A stretch of 11,071 bases of DNA, from positions 1 through 11,071 of the forward strand of contig DAOWHM010000126.1 in NCBI GenBank assembly GCA_030641425.1, given 5' to 3'. Shown here one piece after another: positions 1-6,565 of the stretch. The translations under genes and the position numbers were made by a program. The notes below the pieces were generated by a model. It made no database searches and was not told the DNA's origin. It saw only the letters and a program-made list of their open reading frames with translations. How positions within the stretch are numbered: position 1 is the stretch's first letter; each line of letters begins with the position of its first letter. This DNA is from Candidatus Bathyarchaeota archaeon (lineage in GTDB: Archaea > Thermoproteota > Bathyarchaeia > Bathyarchaeales > SOJC01).

Positions 1-50
1 ATGACAAAGGCTTTTATGATGTTTTTGACTTCTTGCAAGTCAGGAATTGA
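1..50 (+). CDS. C-terminal end of an upstream gene (partial)
   Basis: Frame 3 is open from the left edge to a TGA at 48-50 and reads DKGFYDVFDFLQVRN, a plausible C-terminus. The stop overlaps the ATG of the next gene as TGATG, the usual form of translational coupling inside an operon. This supports both the frame and the ATG at 50 as the next start. No promoter is visible between the two. The fragment is too short to identify, and frame 1 is also open here, so the frame choice is an inference. Confidence 0.45.
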   Translation, partial: DKGFYDVFDFLQVRN

Positions 51-1030
51 TGCAGTTGGCGGGTATTCTGGAGCCTCTTGAGGTAAAGGGGTTAGAGTTC
101 AAGAATCGGATTGTAATGCCTCCTATGTATACGGGTCTAGCCACATCTGAAGGTGCCGTAACAGAAGAACTCCTTGAACACTATGTCCAACGTTCAAGAG
201 CGTTGGGCTTAATCATCATTGAACATAGCTTCGTAGTGCGTGAGGGAAGACTTGGTCAAAGGCAATTGGGATGTGATAATGATAGCTCAATTACGGGACT
301 GGAGAGGCTTTCAAGCAGTATTCACGCTTCTGGTGTTCCAGTCGTGTTGCAGATTAATCATGCTGGAAGAAGTGCCGACCCGAATATAACTGGGTCACAG
401 CCTGTTGGTCCTTCACCGAATGGAACTGTTCGTGAACTCAAAGTTGATGAAATTAAGAAAATTGTTAGAAGGTTTGCGGAAGGGGCTGAGAGAGCTATGA
501 GAGCCGGGTTCGACGGAGCGGAAATTCATGGTGCCCACGGTTTTCTACTTAACCAATTCCTCTCTCCATTGACTAACCATCGTACTGACCAGTATGGAGG
601 TTCTTTGGAGAATAGGATTCGGTTTCCTTTGGAGGTTGTCGAAGAGGTTAGAGCGAAGGTTGGAGGAAGACTGCTTCTCTATCGCTTGGGTTCTGATGAT
701 CTCGATCCGCAAGGTATTCACATCAAACAGTCTCAGAAGTTTGCAGTGAAGCTGGAGGAGGCTGGGATTGACATAATAGATGTCTCTGGTGGACTATGTG
801 GGAGTCGCCCTCCTGAATTGCAGGATGTGCAAGGATACTTCGTTCCTCAAGCTCAGAAAATTAAAGAGGTGGTTGAGGTGCCAGTGATTGGGGTTGGGGG
901 AATTGAGGATCCTGAGTACGCTGATGAGTTGATATTGGAGGGAAAGGTGGATTTAGTTGCTGTGGGCAGAAGTTTATTCAAGGATTCAGAATGGGCTAAG
1001 AAAGCAATTCAGAAGTTGAGAGGACGTTAG
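50..1030 (+). CDS. Old Yellow Enzyme family NADH:flavin oxidoreductase
   Basis: FMN-dependent TIM-barrel ene-reductase, a cytoplasmic enzyme expected to reduce C=C bonds conjugated to a carbonyl or thioester using NAD(P)H. Numbered from ATG 50: the N-terminal strand reads NRIVMPPMYTGL (about 19-30), the flavin segment QINHAGR is at 101-107, and the hallmark stretch with EIHGAHG carries the substrate-binding H160 and H163, followed by NQFLSPLTNHRTDQYGGSLE. The late phosphate-binding elements are GVGGI (about 281-285) and VGRSLF. At 326 residues it is the single-domain form: the C-terminal Fe-S and NAD(P)H domains of 2,4-dienoyl-CoA reductases are absent, although the MYTGL start resembles that branch. 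The position of the YqjM regulatory cysteine is Tyr27. ATG 50 is preceded by AGG five bases away and overlaps the upstream stop; a TTG at 47 is the alternative. The substrate cannot be told from sequence. Confidence 0.93.
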   Translation: MQLAGILEPLEVKGLEFKNRIVMPPMYTGLATSEGAVTEELLEHYVQRSRALGLIIIEHSFVVREGRLGQRQLGCDNDSSITGLERLSSSIHASGVPVVLQINHAGRSADPNITGSQPVGPSPNGTVRELKVDEIKKIVRRFAEGAERAMRAGFDGAEIHGAHGFLLNQFLSPLTNHRTDQYGGSLENRIRFPLEVVEEVRAKVGGRLLLYRLGSDDLDPQGIHIKQSQKFAVKLEEAGIDIIDVSGGLCGSRPPELQDVQGYFVPQAQKIKEVVEVPVIGVGGIEDPEYADELILEGKVDLVAVGRSLFKDSEWAKKAIQKLRGR

Positions 1031-1058
1031 CAGCATTGTCATGCATCTCTCCACAAAT

Positions 1059-1067
1059 CTTTTAAAC
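1059..1067 (+). promoter_or_regulatory. archaeal TATA box of the TIGR00266 gene
   Basis: CTTTTAAAC lies about 36 bases before the ATG at 1099. A transcript starting about 26 bases from the box centre would begin near 1089, giving a leader of about ten bases that includes GGAAG. It sits in the 68-base gap after the oxidoreductase, so the downstream gene can be transcribed alone. Confidence 0.55.
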
Positions 1068-1098
1068 GGTCAGTCTTCAGGTTGGTAACGGAAGAAAT

Positions 1099-1794
1099 AT
1101 GAAATACGAGATCAAGTACAAACCATCTTATTCAATGCTTGTTGTTGAGTTGGAACCTGATGAAATAATAACAGCGGAATCTGGGGCAATGACTTACATG
1201 AACCCCAATATAGATGTTCATACAAGGAGACGTGAAAAGAGTATTCTAGGGAGTATAGGTTTGAAGCTTTTGGGACGCCAATCCTTCTGGGTAAATGACT
1301 ATAAAGCAGAAAAGGGTGGAGGCGAGGTAGCGTTTGTTTCAGCCCCGGTTGGTGATATTGAAACTCTTGAGGTAAAACGGGGTGAAGGGTACATAATCCA
1401 GAAATCAGCCTATATAGCGTCAACTCAAAACGTGGATTTGGACGTTAAATGGCAAGGGTTTACAAAAGGTCTCTTCGGGCAAGGTCTTTTCATGATAAAA
1501 ACTACGGGTGACGGAACTTTGTTCATAAACACTTTTGGCGCCATAGATAAACATGTGTTGAAGCCAGGGGAAACTCTGATTGTTGACAACTTTCACCTAG
1601 TAGCTTTCAGCGACTCATGTGATTACAGAGTAAAGAAGTTTGGGGGGCTCAAAGAAACCTTATTAGGTGGAGAAGGACTCGTCACAGAAATTAAAGGCCC
1701 AGGAGACGTTTACATCCAGACAAAGAACTTACGGGAATTCGTAGAATGGCTTTGGACCCTTCTTGGGCCAAGAGTTAGGTCACGAGCTAGATAA
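1099..1794 (+). CDS. TIGR00266 / AIM24 family protein
   Basis: A 231-residue protein matching the TIGR00266 (AIM24-like, formerly DUF124) family throughout. It starts MKYEIKYKPSYSMLVVELEP, keeps the early ESGAMTYM segment (about 27-34), a glycine-rich middle (GLFGQGLFMIKTTGDG), a conserved VDNFHLVAFSDS segment, and a late GGEGLVTEIKGPGDVYIQT run. The family folds as a beta-rich barrel or prism. There is no signal peptide and no convincing membrane helix. Mitochondrial AIM24 relatives in fungi affect inner-membrane organisation, but the archaeal and bacterial members have no established biochemical role, so none is assigned. The ATG has a nearby TATA box and a purine-rich GGAAG leader. It ends 80 bases before the convergent SIS gene. 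Confidence 0.9.
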   Translation: MKYEIKYKPSYSMLVVELEPDEIITAESGAMTYMNPNIDVHTRRREKSILGSIGLKLLGRQSFWVNDYKAEKGGGEVAFVSAPVGDIETLEVKRGEGYIIQKSAYIASTQNVDLDVKWQGFTKGLFGQGLFMIKTTGDGTLFINTFGAIDKHVLKPGETLIVDNFHLVAFSDSCDYRVKKFGGLKETLLGGEGLVTEIKGPGDVYIQTKNLREFVEWLWTLLGPRVRSRAR

Positions 1795-1819
1795 GCAATT
1801 TTCCTAAAATGGGTTGCTT
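1793..1819 (+). terminator. possible hairpin terminator after the TIGR00266 gene
   Basis: AAGCAATTTT (1793-1802) can pair with AAAA (1806-1809) and TTGCTT (1814-1819), with a CCT loop and a four-base TGGG bulge. The hairpin overlaps the stop codon and lies in the short gap between two convergent genes, where a transcription stop is expected. Archaea usually terminate at T-runs rather than hairpins and no long T-run follows, so the role is uncertain. Confidence 0.25.
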
Positions 1820-1874
1820 GGATAACCCGACACGGTTGAGAGTGTACTCAGAGTTAGGGAAGTGCAACGAAGTG

Positions 1875-3008
1875 CTATTGTGTCACAGAGTGGTACCAGT
1901 TGATGACGTATTCAGGGAGCTTTAACCCTCGCTCACTCAGTCTCTCAGCAAGCTTAACTGGCAGGGGGCTTAGAACATAGGCTGCTCTCATGTAGAATCT
2001 TCTAGGCTGACCAGGTTTAGTGGTTTCTTCCAAGGTTATTTGGAAGTCTGAGTTTTTGGATAGTGTCGAATTTTGAGTACCTGTGATTGAGAAGACTGTC
2101 CCTCTTAGTTTTTTGAAGATGTTGCACCATCTGATTACTGGTTTGGACTCCCCAGAGTAAGACACAAGAATTTCCAAGTCTCCAGCTCTTGGATGTGGGG
2201 TATTCACGCCTCTCGCTATGTAAACATTTTCTCCCAAGAACCCTTTGATGTGGAAGAGTCGTACGGCAGTCATCTTCACTATCTCGTTTGCCGTGCCTTT
2301 TCCCCCAAGGAACACGTTTGTGCGGGTTTCAAGGAGATCCAAGAGGTTTGCGTATGTTTCAGATTCCACGTTGGAGTCTATCATTAGTCCTAGTGTGGTG
2401 AGTTCTTCTTCGCAGAGGGAGTAAATATCGTTGACTTGGAGATTTCTGAAGATTCCTTCAGTCATCATGGATAAGAGGAGTAAGCTTCCAAGTTCGAACA
2501 TGTCACCCATTATGCCTATTTCGCTGTATTCGAAGGAAGGCTTGGATTTTCCTCGTCCCTTTAGTTCAACTACATGACCGTGTTGGTTCACGATCTGAGC
2601 TAATGGAGAGTTCACGTTGGAGGTTACTAGACCCATTGAAAGCTTTGATGTTCTTTTATCTTCGATGTATTGAGCCAAGTCTTGAGCCATGGTATATGGG
2701 TCTTCAGAGAGACCGCTTCCAGAACACATTAGGAGTAGTGTCTTTTTATAGCGTCTTTCAAGTTCAGCTGCAGCGTCGTACATGTTTTTTCCGGGGAAGC
2801 CTGGATCATCAGGTGTGAGGATGACTTTGGTTCTCCAGCCTATGTGGCTCATAGCGAGTTGGTTCATCGCAGCGTTCAGAGAGAAGAGTGATCGACCTGA
2901 ACCGCCACAAACTACGCAGTTGGCAGATTTCAGATCTTCGTATAGCGGTAATAGTTTGTTTCTTTTTACTTTAAGTAGGTGATCTCTGATTCTGTTGACG
3001 TACCCCAT
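1875..3008 (-). CDS. double SIS-domain (sugar isomerase-like) protein
   Basis: A 377-residue protein with two SIS folds. Domain 1 (about 25-150) has GGSGRS at 35-40 and CSGSGLSE at 95-102. Domain 2 (about 225-345) has GGKGTA at 235-240, a TPHPRAGDLEILVSYSGES run at about 270-287 and SITGTQNS at 307-314. The layout of domain 2 resembles 6-phospho-3-hexuloisomerase (HxlB) and KdsD-type isomerases. SIS domains bind phosphosugars and either isomerise them or sense them; two in tandem also occur in GlmS isomerase domains and archaeal phosphoglucose/phosphomannose isomerases. The substrate cannot be read from the sequence, and the sugar-nucleotide operon upstream is only suggestive. ATG 3008 was chosen because a TATA box near 3070 predicts a transcript start near 3043, inside the TTG-started extension that begins at 3047. 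GTG at 3038 is another option; no strong ribosome site marks any of them. Confidence 0.82.
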   Translation of the reverse strand: MGYVNRIRDHLLKVKRNKLLPLYEDLKSANCVVCGGSGRSLFSLNAAMNQLAMSHIGWRTKVILTPDDPGFPGKNMYDAAAELERRYKKTLLLMCSGSGLSEDPYTMAQDLAQYIEDKRTSKLSMGLVTSNVNSPLAQIVNQHGHVVELKGRGKSKPSFEYSEIGIMGDMFELGSLLLLSMMTEGIFRNLQVNDIYSLCEEELTTLGLMIDSNVESETYANLLDLLETRTNVFLGGKGTANEIVKMTAVRLFHIKGFLGENVYIARGVNTPHPRAGDLEILVSYSGESKPVIRWCNIFKKLRGTVFSITGTQNSTLSKNSDFQITLEETTKPGQPRRFYMRAAYVLSPLPVKLAERLSERGLKLPEYVINWYHSVTQ

Positions 3009-3062
3009 GTTACTAATCTTGGCTCTGATTCGGCACACCCTAATCAAGGGTTACATGAAACT

Positions 3063-3077
3063 GCTTAAATATTAAGC
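3063..3077 (-). promoter_or_regulatory. palindromic TATA element upstream of the SIS gene
   Basis: GCTTAAATATTAAGC is an inverted repeat (GCTTAA, three-base spacer, TTAAGC) with an A/T core that reads as a TATA box on the minus strand. It lies in the 105-base gap between the rhomboid gene and the SIS gene, about 60 bases before ATG 3008. The symmetry could reflect a regulator binding over the TATA box or be chance, since A/T boxes are often near-palindromic. Confidence 0.5.
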
Positions 3078-3113
3078 GGAAAATATCTACTGTGTGTGAG
3101 TCGTCAGTCTGTT

Positions 3114-4133
3114 CTACTGTTCTTTCTTTAGTGTGAAGTTTAGCACTCCACTCTTGAAGTTGAAATTTTGGATTTCAGACTTCACAGGTGTGGGAAGGAG
3201 TATCCTTCCATCGAATTTGATTTCTCCGTGTTGAGCGGAGATCGCCACTTCCTGTTCGTAGACTGTTATTTCTATATCTCCTTCTTCAACACCGGGGAGT
3301 TCAATTGTGAGTCTAACTTCGTCATCTGCCAGAATTGCGTCCGCGAAAGGTTTCCTAGGCGCGTGCCAGCCTGCTAGGATAGGTTTAAGAGGTTTCCGTT
3401 TGATGCTGCCTGGAGGGTTGAATTTTGGTCTTACTCCAATGATTTTTATTAGGAGAAGCCCGGTTATGAAACCTCCGATGTGAGCCCAGAAGGCTACTCC
3501 TGAAAGAAAACCTGTGAGTGAGTAGACACCCAGCATCAGCTGGTATAGGAACCAAAAGCCAAGGTAGAAGATTGCAGGTATGCTTACAATTGTGGCGAAG
3601 AAGAAATAGAAGACGAGGGTTCTTATTCGAGCTCGGGGGTACATGAGAACATAGGCTCCTAAAACTGCGGATATGGCACCTGAAGCACCCACAGCGGGTA
3701 CACTGAAGTCAGCATAGCCAAGAGATGGCAGTGCGATGAATAGTGATGCAATGTGGATTAGGCTGGCGGCTAGTCCTCCGAGCAGATAGAAAACGATGTA
3801 GTTGGCGTGGCCTAACGCATCTTCAACATTGTCGCCAAAGATCCAGAGGAATACCATGTTTCCAAAAAGGTGCATGATGCCGGCATGCATGAACATGCTA
3901 CTGAAGAGAGACCAAAGTCGTTCTCCATTGACTATTAAGATAGGAACTGCTCCGTAGAAGCCTATGGCTCTGTTAAAGATTCCGATTCCTTGTATAAAGA
4001 AGTAGAAGAAAACTACAATGTTAACTATTATGAGAGCGTAGTTAACGTAAGGTCTTGTTGCAGATCTGTTCTCGTCATAGATTGGAAGCAAGAGGCTCTC
4101 CCAAGTATGTTGCTGGTTCGTTCTTATATGCAT
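3114..4133 (-). CDS. rhomboid intramembrane serine protease fused to a C-terminal Hsp20-like domain
   Basis: A 339-residue membrane protein. Residues about 28-235 form a rhomboid core with six or more hydrophobic helices: FMHAGIMHLFGNM (81-93, including H83, H88 and oxyanion N92), the catalytic serine in GASG (S151) and the catalytic histidine in AHIGG (H218). The Ser-His dyad is intact, so proteolysis within the membrane is expected. After a basic, proline-rich linker (about 235-262), residues 263-339 match the alpha-crystallin/Hsp20 fold: VRLTIELPGVEEGDIEITV, then ILLPTPVKS and FKSGVLNFTLKK, which correspond to the ELPGV, LP.PV and GVL hallmarks. The small heat-shock I-x-I tail is missing. 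It starts 14 bases after rmlD ends, so it is probably the last gene of the rml operon. No good ribosome site precedes the ATG. Pairing with a chaperone fold suggests substrate recognition, which is inference. Confidence 0.9.
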   Translation of the reverse strand: MHIRTNQQHTWESLLLPIYDENRSATRPYVNYALIIVNIVVFFYFFIQGIGIFNRAIGFYGAVPILIVNGERLWSLFSSMFMHAGIMHLFGNMVFLWIFGDNVEDALGHANYIVFYLLGGLAASLIHIASLFIALPSLGYADFSVPAVGASGAISAVLGAYVLMYPRARIRTLVFYFFFATIVSIPAIFYLGFWFLYQLMLGVYSLTGFLSGVAFWAHIGGFITGLLLIKIIGVRPKFNPPGSIKRKPLKPILAGWHAPRKPFADAILADDEVRLTIELPGVEEGDIEITVYEQEVAISAQHGEIKFDGRILLPTPVKSEIQNFNFKSGVLNFTLKKEQ

Positions 4134-4137
4134 ACGT

Positions 4138-4151
4138 GTAGACTTGTCTAC
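4138..4151. repeat. short inverted repeat at the rmlD stop / rhomboid start
   Basis: GTAGACTTGTCTAC has two 6-base arms around a TT spacer. It covers the rmlD stop codon (4148-4150) and ends five bases before the rhomboid ATG, on the transcript side where a ribosome binding site would be expected. It could form a small hairpin that limits or couples translation, or be chance. Confidence 0.3.
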
Positions 4152-5038
4152 TTGTGGGGTGAGAGTTCATCTCGAAGTTTTGTCAACGCTTCATGTATCT
4201 TGAACGGTTTGCTTTCTAATACACGAGTTGCTTTGGTAACGTTCAATGAGGAATTGTGAGGTCTTCTAGCAGTCCACGAAATTTCTCTTGAGGTAGCGGG
4301 TTTTATCAGCTTCGTATTCAAACTGAATTCTGCGGCGAGAGTTTTAGCAAAGTCGAATCTACTTAAAGCTGTGCGTCCAGCTAAATGGTAAATTCCCATC
4401 AACCTTCGTTCTACGATTTCGAGGATCATGTCTGCAAGGTTAGTGTTGAGAGTTGGCGAATTGGTCTGGTCCGTCACAATTCGCACTTCTTCAGCTCTTC
4501 TGAGTTTGTCTAATAGCCACAAAGCGAAGTTCGTCTTGCCAGTTGCTGGGATCGACCCGTAAACGACGCTGGTTCGAGCGATACAGTTGCCTTGTGTTAG
4601 GTTCTGTACGTATTCTTCACCCTTCAGTTTCGTAGTTCCATAGTAGTTGATCGGGGTTGGCAGGTCGGTCTCTCTGTAGTTGCCCTTTTCACCGTTGAAG
4701 ACGTAATCTGTAGATACGTATGTTAGATAAGATTGATGTTGCTCACACGATTTGACTATGTTCTCTGTTCCTTGAACGTTAATTCTCCAAGCTAGTTCCT
4801 TTTGGGTTTCGCATCTATCTACGTGAGTTAGGGCTGCCGCATGTACCACGATGTCTGGCCTTATCTTTTTGAACGCTTTTTCTACGCAGTTTTTTCTAGA
4901 GATGTCGAATTGTACGGGTGTTCCCTGTTTAGGCAGGTTTTGGTGGTATGCAGAATAAACTTGGAATCCTTTCTTAGTGGCTAGTTGGATTATTTTTGAG
5001 CCGAGTAAGCCACTGGCGCCTGTGACAAGGAGTTTCAC
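4148..5038 (-). CDS. rmlD: dTDP-4-dehydrorhamnose reductase (RmlD)
   Basis: The last step of dTDP-L-rhamnose synthesis: NAD(P)H-dependent reduction of dTDP-4-dehydro-L-rhamnose in the cytoplasm. A 296-residue extended short-chain dehydrogenase of normal RmlD length. It has the dinucleotide motif GASGLLG (7-13), the AALTHVDRCE segment (68-77, RmlD-type .A.T.VD..E), STDYVFNG (109-116) and the catalytic YGTTK (Y133, K137). A late ARRPHNSSLN segment matches the R-P-x-x-S substrate loop. The start is GTG 5038, whose GTGA overlaps the rmlB stop by four bases, with AAGGA seven bases upstream. A start at 5173 would overlap rmlB by 139 bases, and the first glycine-motif strand begins right at the GTG. 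The ATG eight codons before the end of rmlB is a weaker alternative. It sits directly after rmlB in the operon. Confidence 0.93.
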   Translation of the reverse strand: MKLLVTGASGLLGSKIIQLATKKGFQVYSAYHQNLPKQGTPVQFDISRKNCVEKAFKKIRPDIVVHAAALTHVDRCETQKELAWRINVQGTENIVKSCEQHQSYLTYVSTDYVFNGEKGNYRETDLPTPINYYGTTKLKGEEYVQNLTQGNCIARTSVVYGSIPATGKTNFALWLLDKLRRAEEVRIVTDQTNSPTLNTNLADMILEIVERRLMGIYHLAGRTALSRFDFAKTLAAEFSLNTKLIKPATSREISWTARRPHNSSLNVTKATRVLESKPFKIHEALTKLRDELSPHK

Positions 5039-6042
5039 TGGGCATTCCTTAGTTTCCATGGTGTTGGGTGGAGGGTTTCCTCGGTTGCCAAGAGAGTCCA
5101 CCACCATTCGTTGTTTGTGTACCAGCTTACGGTATTTTTTAGGGCTTCTTCGAAAGGGAACCTTGGTTTCCACCCTAGTTCGGTGGTTATCTTCGTTGAG
5201 TCTAAGCTGTATCTAGTGTCGTGTCCTGGACGGTCTTCTACGAACATTATTAGGTTGTGGGGCTTGTTTAGGAGAGTGAGGATTTTCTTGGCAACTTGGA
5301 CGTTGTTAAGTTCGTTTCCTGCTGAGACGTTGTAGATCTCGCCAGGTTTTCCTTCTGTTAGGACATGGTTGATGGCTTCTGCGTGGTCTTCTACGTAGAT
5401 CCAGTCTCGAATGTTTTCGCCTGTTCCATATATTGGTATTGACAAGTTTTTGAGTGCACGTATGATTGTTTTGGGGATAAATTTTTCAGGCATTTGGTAG
5501 GGACCGTAGTTATTTGTGCACCTAGTGATGGTTATGTTGAGTTGGTATGTTTTGTGATAAGCTATAGCGAACATGTCTGCTGCTGCTTTAGAGGCTGAGT
5601 AAGGATTTGAAGGTGTAGGTGGATCGTCTTCTTTGAAGGATCCTTGGGTTATTTCACCGTAGACTTCATCTGTGGAGACTTGTATGAACTTGGCGTTATC
5701 GTTGTGTTTTCTGTAAGCTTCGAGGAGGGTGAAGGTTCCGATGGTGTTGCTTTGGAGGAAGGGGTTGGGGTCTGCTATGCTTCTGTCTACGTGGGTCTCA
5801 GCCGCTATGTTTACGATGGCGTCTACTTCTTTTACCGTTTGGTTTATGAGTTGTAGGTTGCAGATGTCTCCTTTTATGAAAGTGTATTTATCTTCCTTTT
5901 CCAAGTCTTGGAGGTTTGCTGGGTTGGCTCCAACTCCTATTTTGTCTATGTTTATCACTTCGTTGTTTGGGTGTTTTGTGATGATTGTTCTGCAGAAGTT
6001 GCTTCCGATGAAGCCTAGTCCGCCTGTTACGAGGATCTTCAT
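5035..6042 (-). CDS. rmlB: dTDP-glucose 4,6-dehydratase (RmlB)
   Basis: Converts dTDP-D-glucose to dTDP-4-dehydro-6-deoxy-D-glucose with bound NAD+, the second step of the rhamnose route. A 335-residue extended SDR with all expected elements: GGLGFIG (7-13), NIAAETHVDRSI (78-89), the catalytic TDE (T124, D125, E126) and YSASK (Y148, K152), CTNNYGPYQ with PEKFIP (175-190), GTGENIRDWIYVEDH (206-220) and RPGHDTRY (271-278). The start is ATG 6042, preceded by GTGA five bases away; the GTGA overlaps the rmlC stop and the two genes are five bases apart. An upstream in-frame ATG at 6078 lies inside rmlC and would add 12 residues before the first strand, so it was not used. Third codon positions are rich in A and C, as in rmlA and the propeller gene. 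Confidence 0.96.
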   Translation of the reverse strand: MKILVTGGLGFIGSNFCRTIITKHPNNEVINIDKIGVGANPANLQDLEKEDKYTFIKGDICNLQLINQTVKEVDAIVNIAAETHVDRSIADPNPFLQSNTIGTFTLLEAYRKHNDNAKFIQVSTDEVYGEITQGSFKEDDPPTPSNPYSASKAAADMFAIAYHKTYQLNITITRCTNNYGPYQMPEKFIPKTIIRALKNLSIPIYGTGENIRDWIYVEDHAEAINHVLTEGKPGEIYNVSAGNELNNVQVAKKILTLLNKPHNLIMFVEDRPGHDTRYSLDSTKITTELGWKPRFPFEEALKNTVSWYTNNEWWWTLLATEETLHPTPWKLRNAQ

Positions 6043-6047
6043 TGTTG

Positions 6048-6551
6048 TCACTTGTAGGGTGGGTGGTTCCAGTCCCAAGGCTTACTGGTTCTTGGGTCGT
6101 CTTCTTTACCGTTTATTGTTTTGGGTTTGATGGTGGAGTCGTTCCAAGGTTTGCGTTCTTCATCGGGGTTCTTAGGGTTGTAGAGTTTTGTGGTAAAGTA
6201 GAGGAGGTGCGCGGTTTTGTTTCCTATGGTCTTGAAGCCATGCCAGTAGTGGCCTGGAATCTTGATTATCTGGGGATTTTCTCCTGTTGAGATTACTTCA
6301 CTTAGCTGTTGCGTCTCTTCGTCATATGCGCAGATCTTTAGTGTGCCCTCTAGGACTACGAAGTAGTCTGTTTGACCTCTTAAGTGTCTGTGCCATGCTC
6401 TAATAGTGTTCGGGTATGTGATGGAGAAGTTTGCTTGTACTAGTTTGTCTTCGTTTAGGAGTTGTATCCAGTCTTTTCGGATGAGTTCTGTGAAGGAGCC
6501 CCTCTCGTCATAGTGTCTCTTTAGTGGTTTGATTGTTATTCCTTTGAGCGT
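6048..6551 (-). CDS. rmlC: dTDP-4-dehydrorhamnose 3,5-epimerase-like cupin (RmlC), non-canonical start
   Basis: The third step of rhamnose synthesis, double epimerisation of the 4-dehydro-6-deoxy sugar. Read by hand, the frame is 167 codons: LKGITIKPLKRHYDERGSF near the start, the IRAWHRH segment (R51 and H54 at the RmlC arginine and catalytic base), GQTDYFVVLEGTLKI (59-73), IPGHYWHGFK (98-107), LLYFTTKLYNP with Y124 at the catalytic tyrosine, and PWNDSTI (135-141). It ends TGA five bases before rmlB. The frame has no ATG, GTG or TTG at all. The likely initiation codon is ACG 6551: GGTGA stands six bases before it, the same layout as rmlB, and homologues usually have Met there. Upstream in frame is TGA at 6558-6560. 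Alternatives are an extra A in the A4 run at 6555-6558, which would join a GTG at 6561, or a base error. The fold is the divergent RmlC-like type; substrate by context. Confidence 0.85.
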   Translation of the reverse strand, partial: TLKGITIKPLKRHYDERGSFTELIRKDWIQLLNEDKLVQANFSITYPNTIRAWHRHLRGQTDYFVVLEGTLKICAYDEETQQLSEVISTGENPQIIKIPGHYWHGFKTIGNKTAHLLYFTTKLYNPKNPDEERKPWNDSTIKPKTINGKEDDPRTSKPWDWNHPPYK

Positions 6552-6557
6552 TTGTTT

Positions 6558-6563
6558 TCACCT
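6558..6563 (-). promoter_or_regulatory. ribosome binding site that decides the rmlC start
   Basis: AGGTGA on the minus strand is complementary to the archaeal 16S 3' end and lies six bases before ACG 6551, between the rmlA stop and the rmlC frame. No canonical start codon in the rmlC frame is within reach, so this site is the main evidence for initiation at ACG. It overlaps a GTG (6561) in another frame that stops after 17 codons. Confidence 0.6.
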
Positions 6564-6565
6564 GT

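Noticed and set aside
1..69. Frame-1 open stretch from the first base
   Set aside because: It runs 19 bases into the oxidoreductase coding region; frame 3 ends in a TGATG junction, which fits operon structure better.
5039..5173. Longer RmlD start (ATG at 5173)
   Set aside because: It would add 45 residues and overlap rmlB by 139 bases; the GTG at 5038 has AAGGA seven bases upstream and sits right before the Rossmann motif.
5729..6130. 133-codon plus-strand open frame over rmlB and rmlC
   Set aside because: It is antisense to two well-supported genes, has no family resemblance and no promoter.
6048..6551. Calling rmlC a pseudogene
   Set aside because: The frame is open for 167 codons with catalytic residues kept and tight operon spacing; only the initiation codon is odd.
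6510..6561. GTG at 6561 as the rmlC start
   Set aside because: Its frame stops after 17 codons and is not the cupin frame; it would work only if the A4 run were one base shorter.
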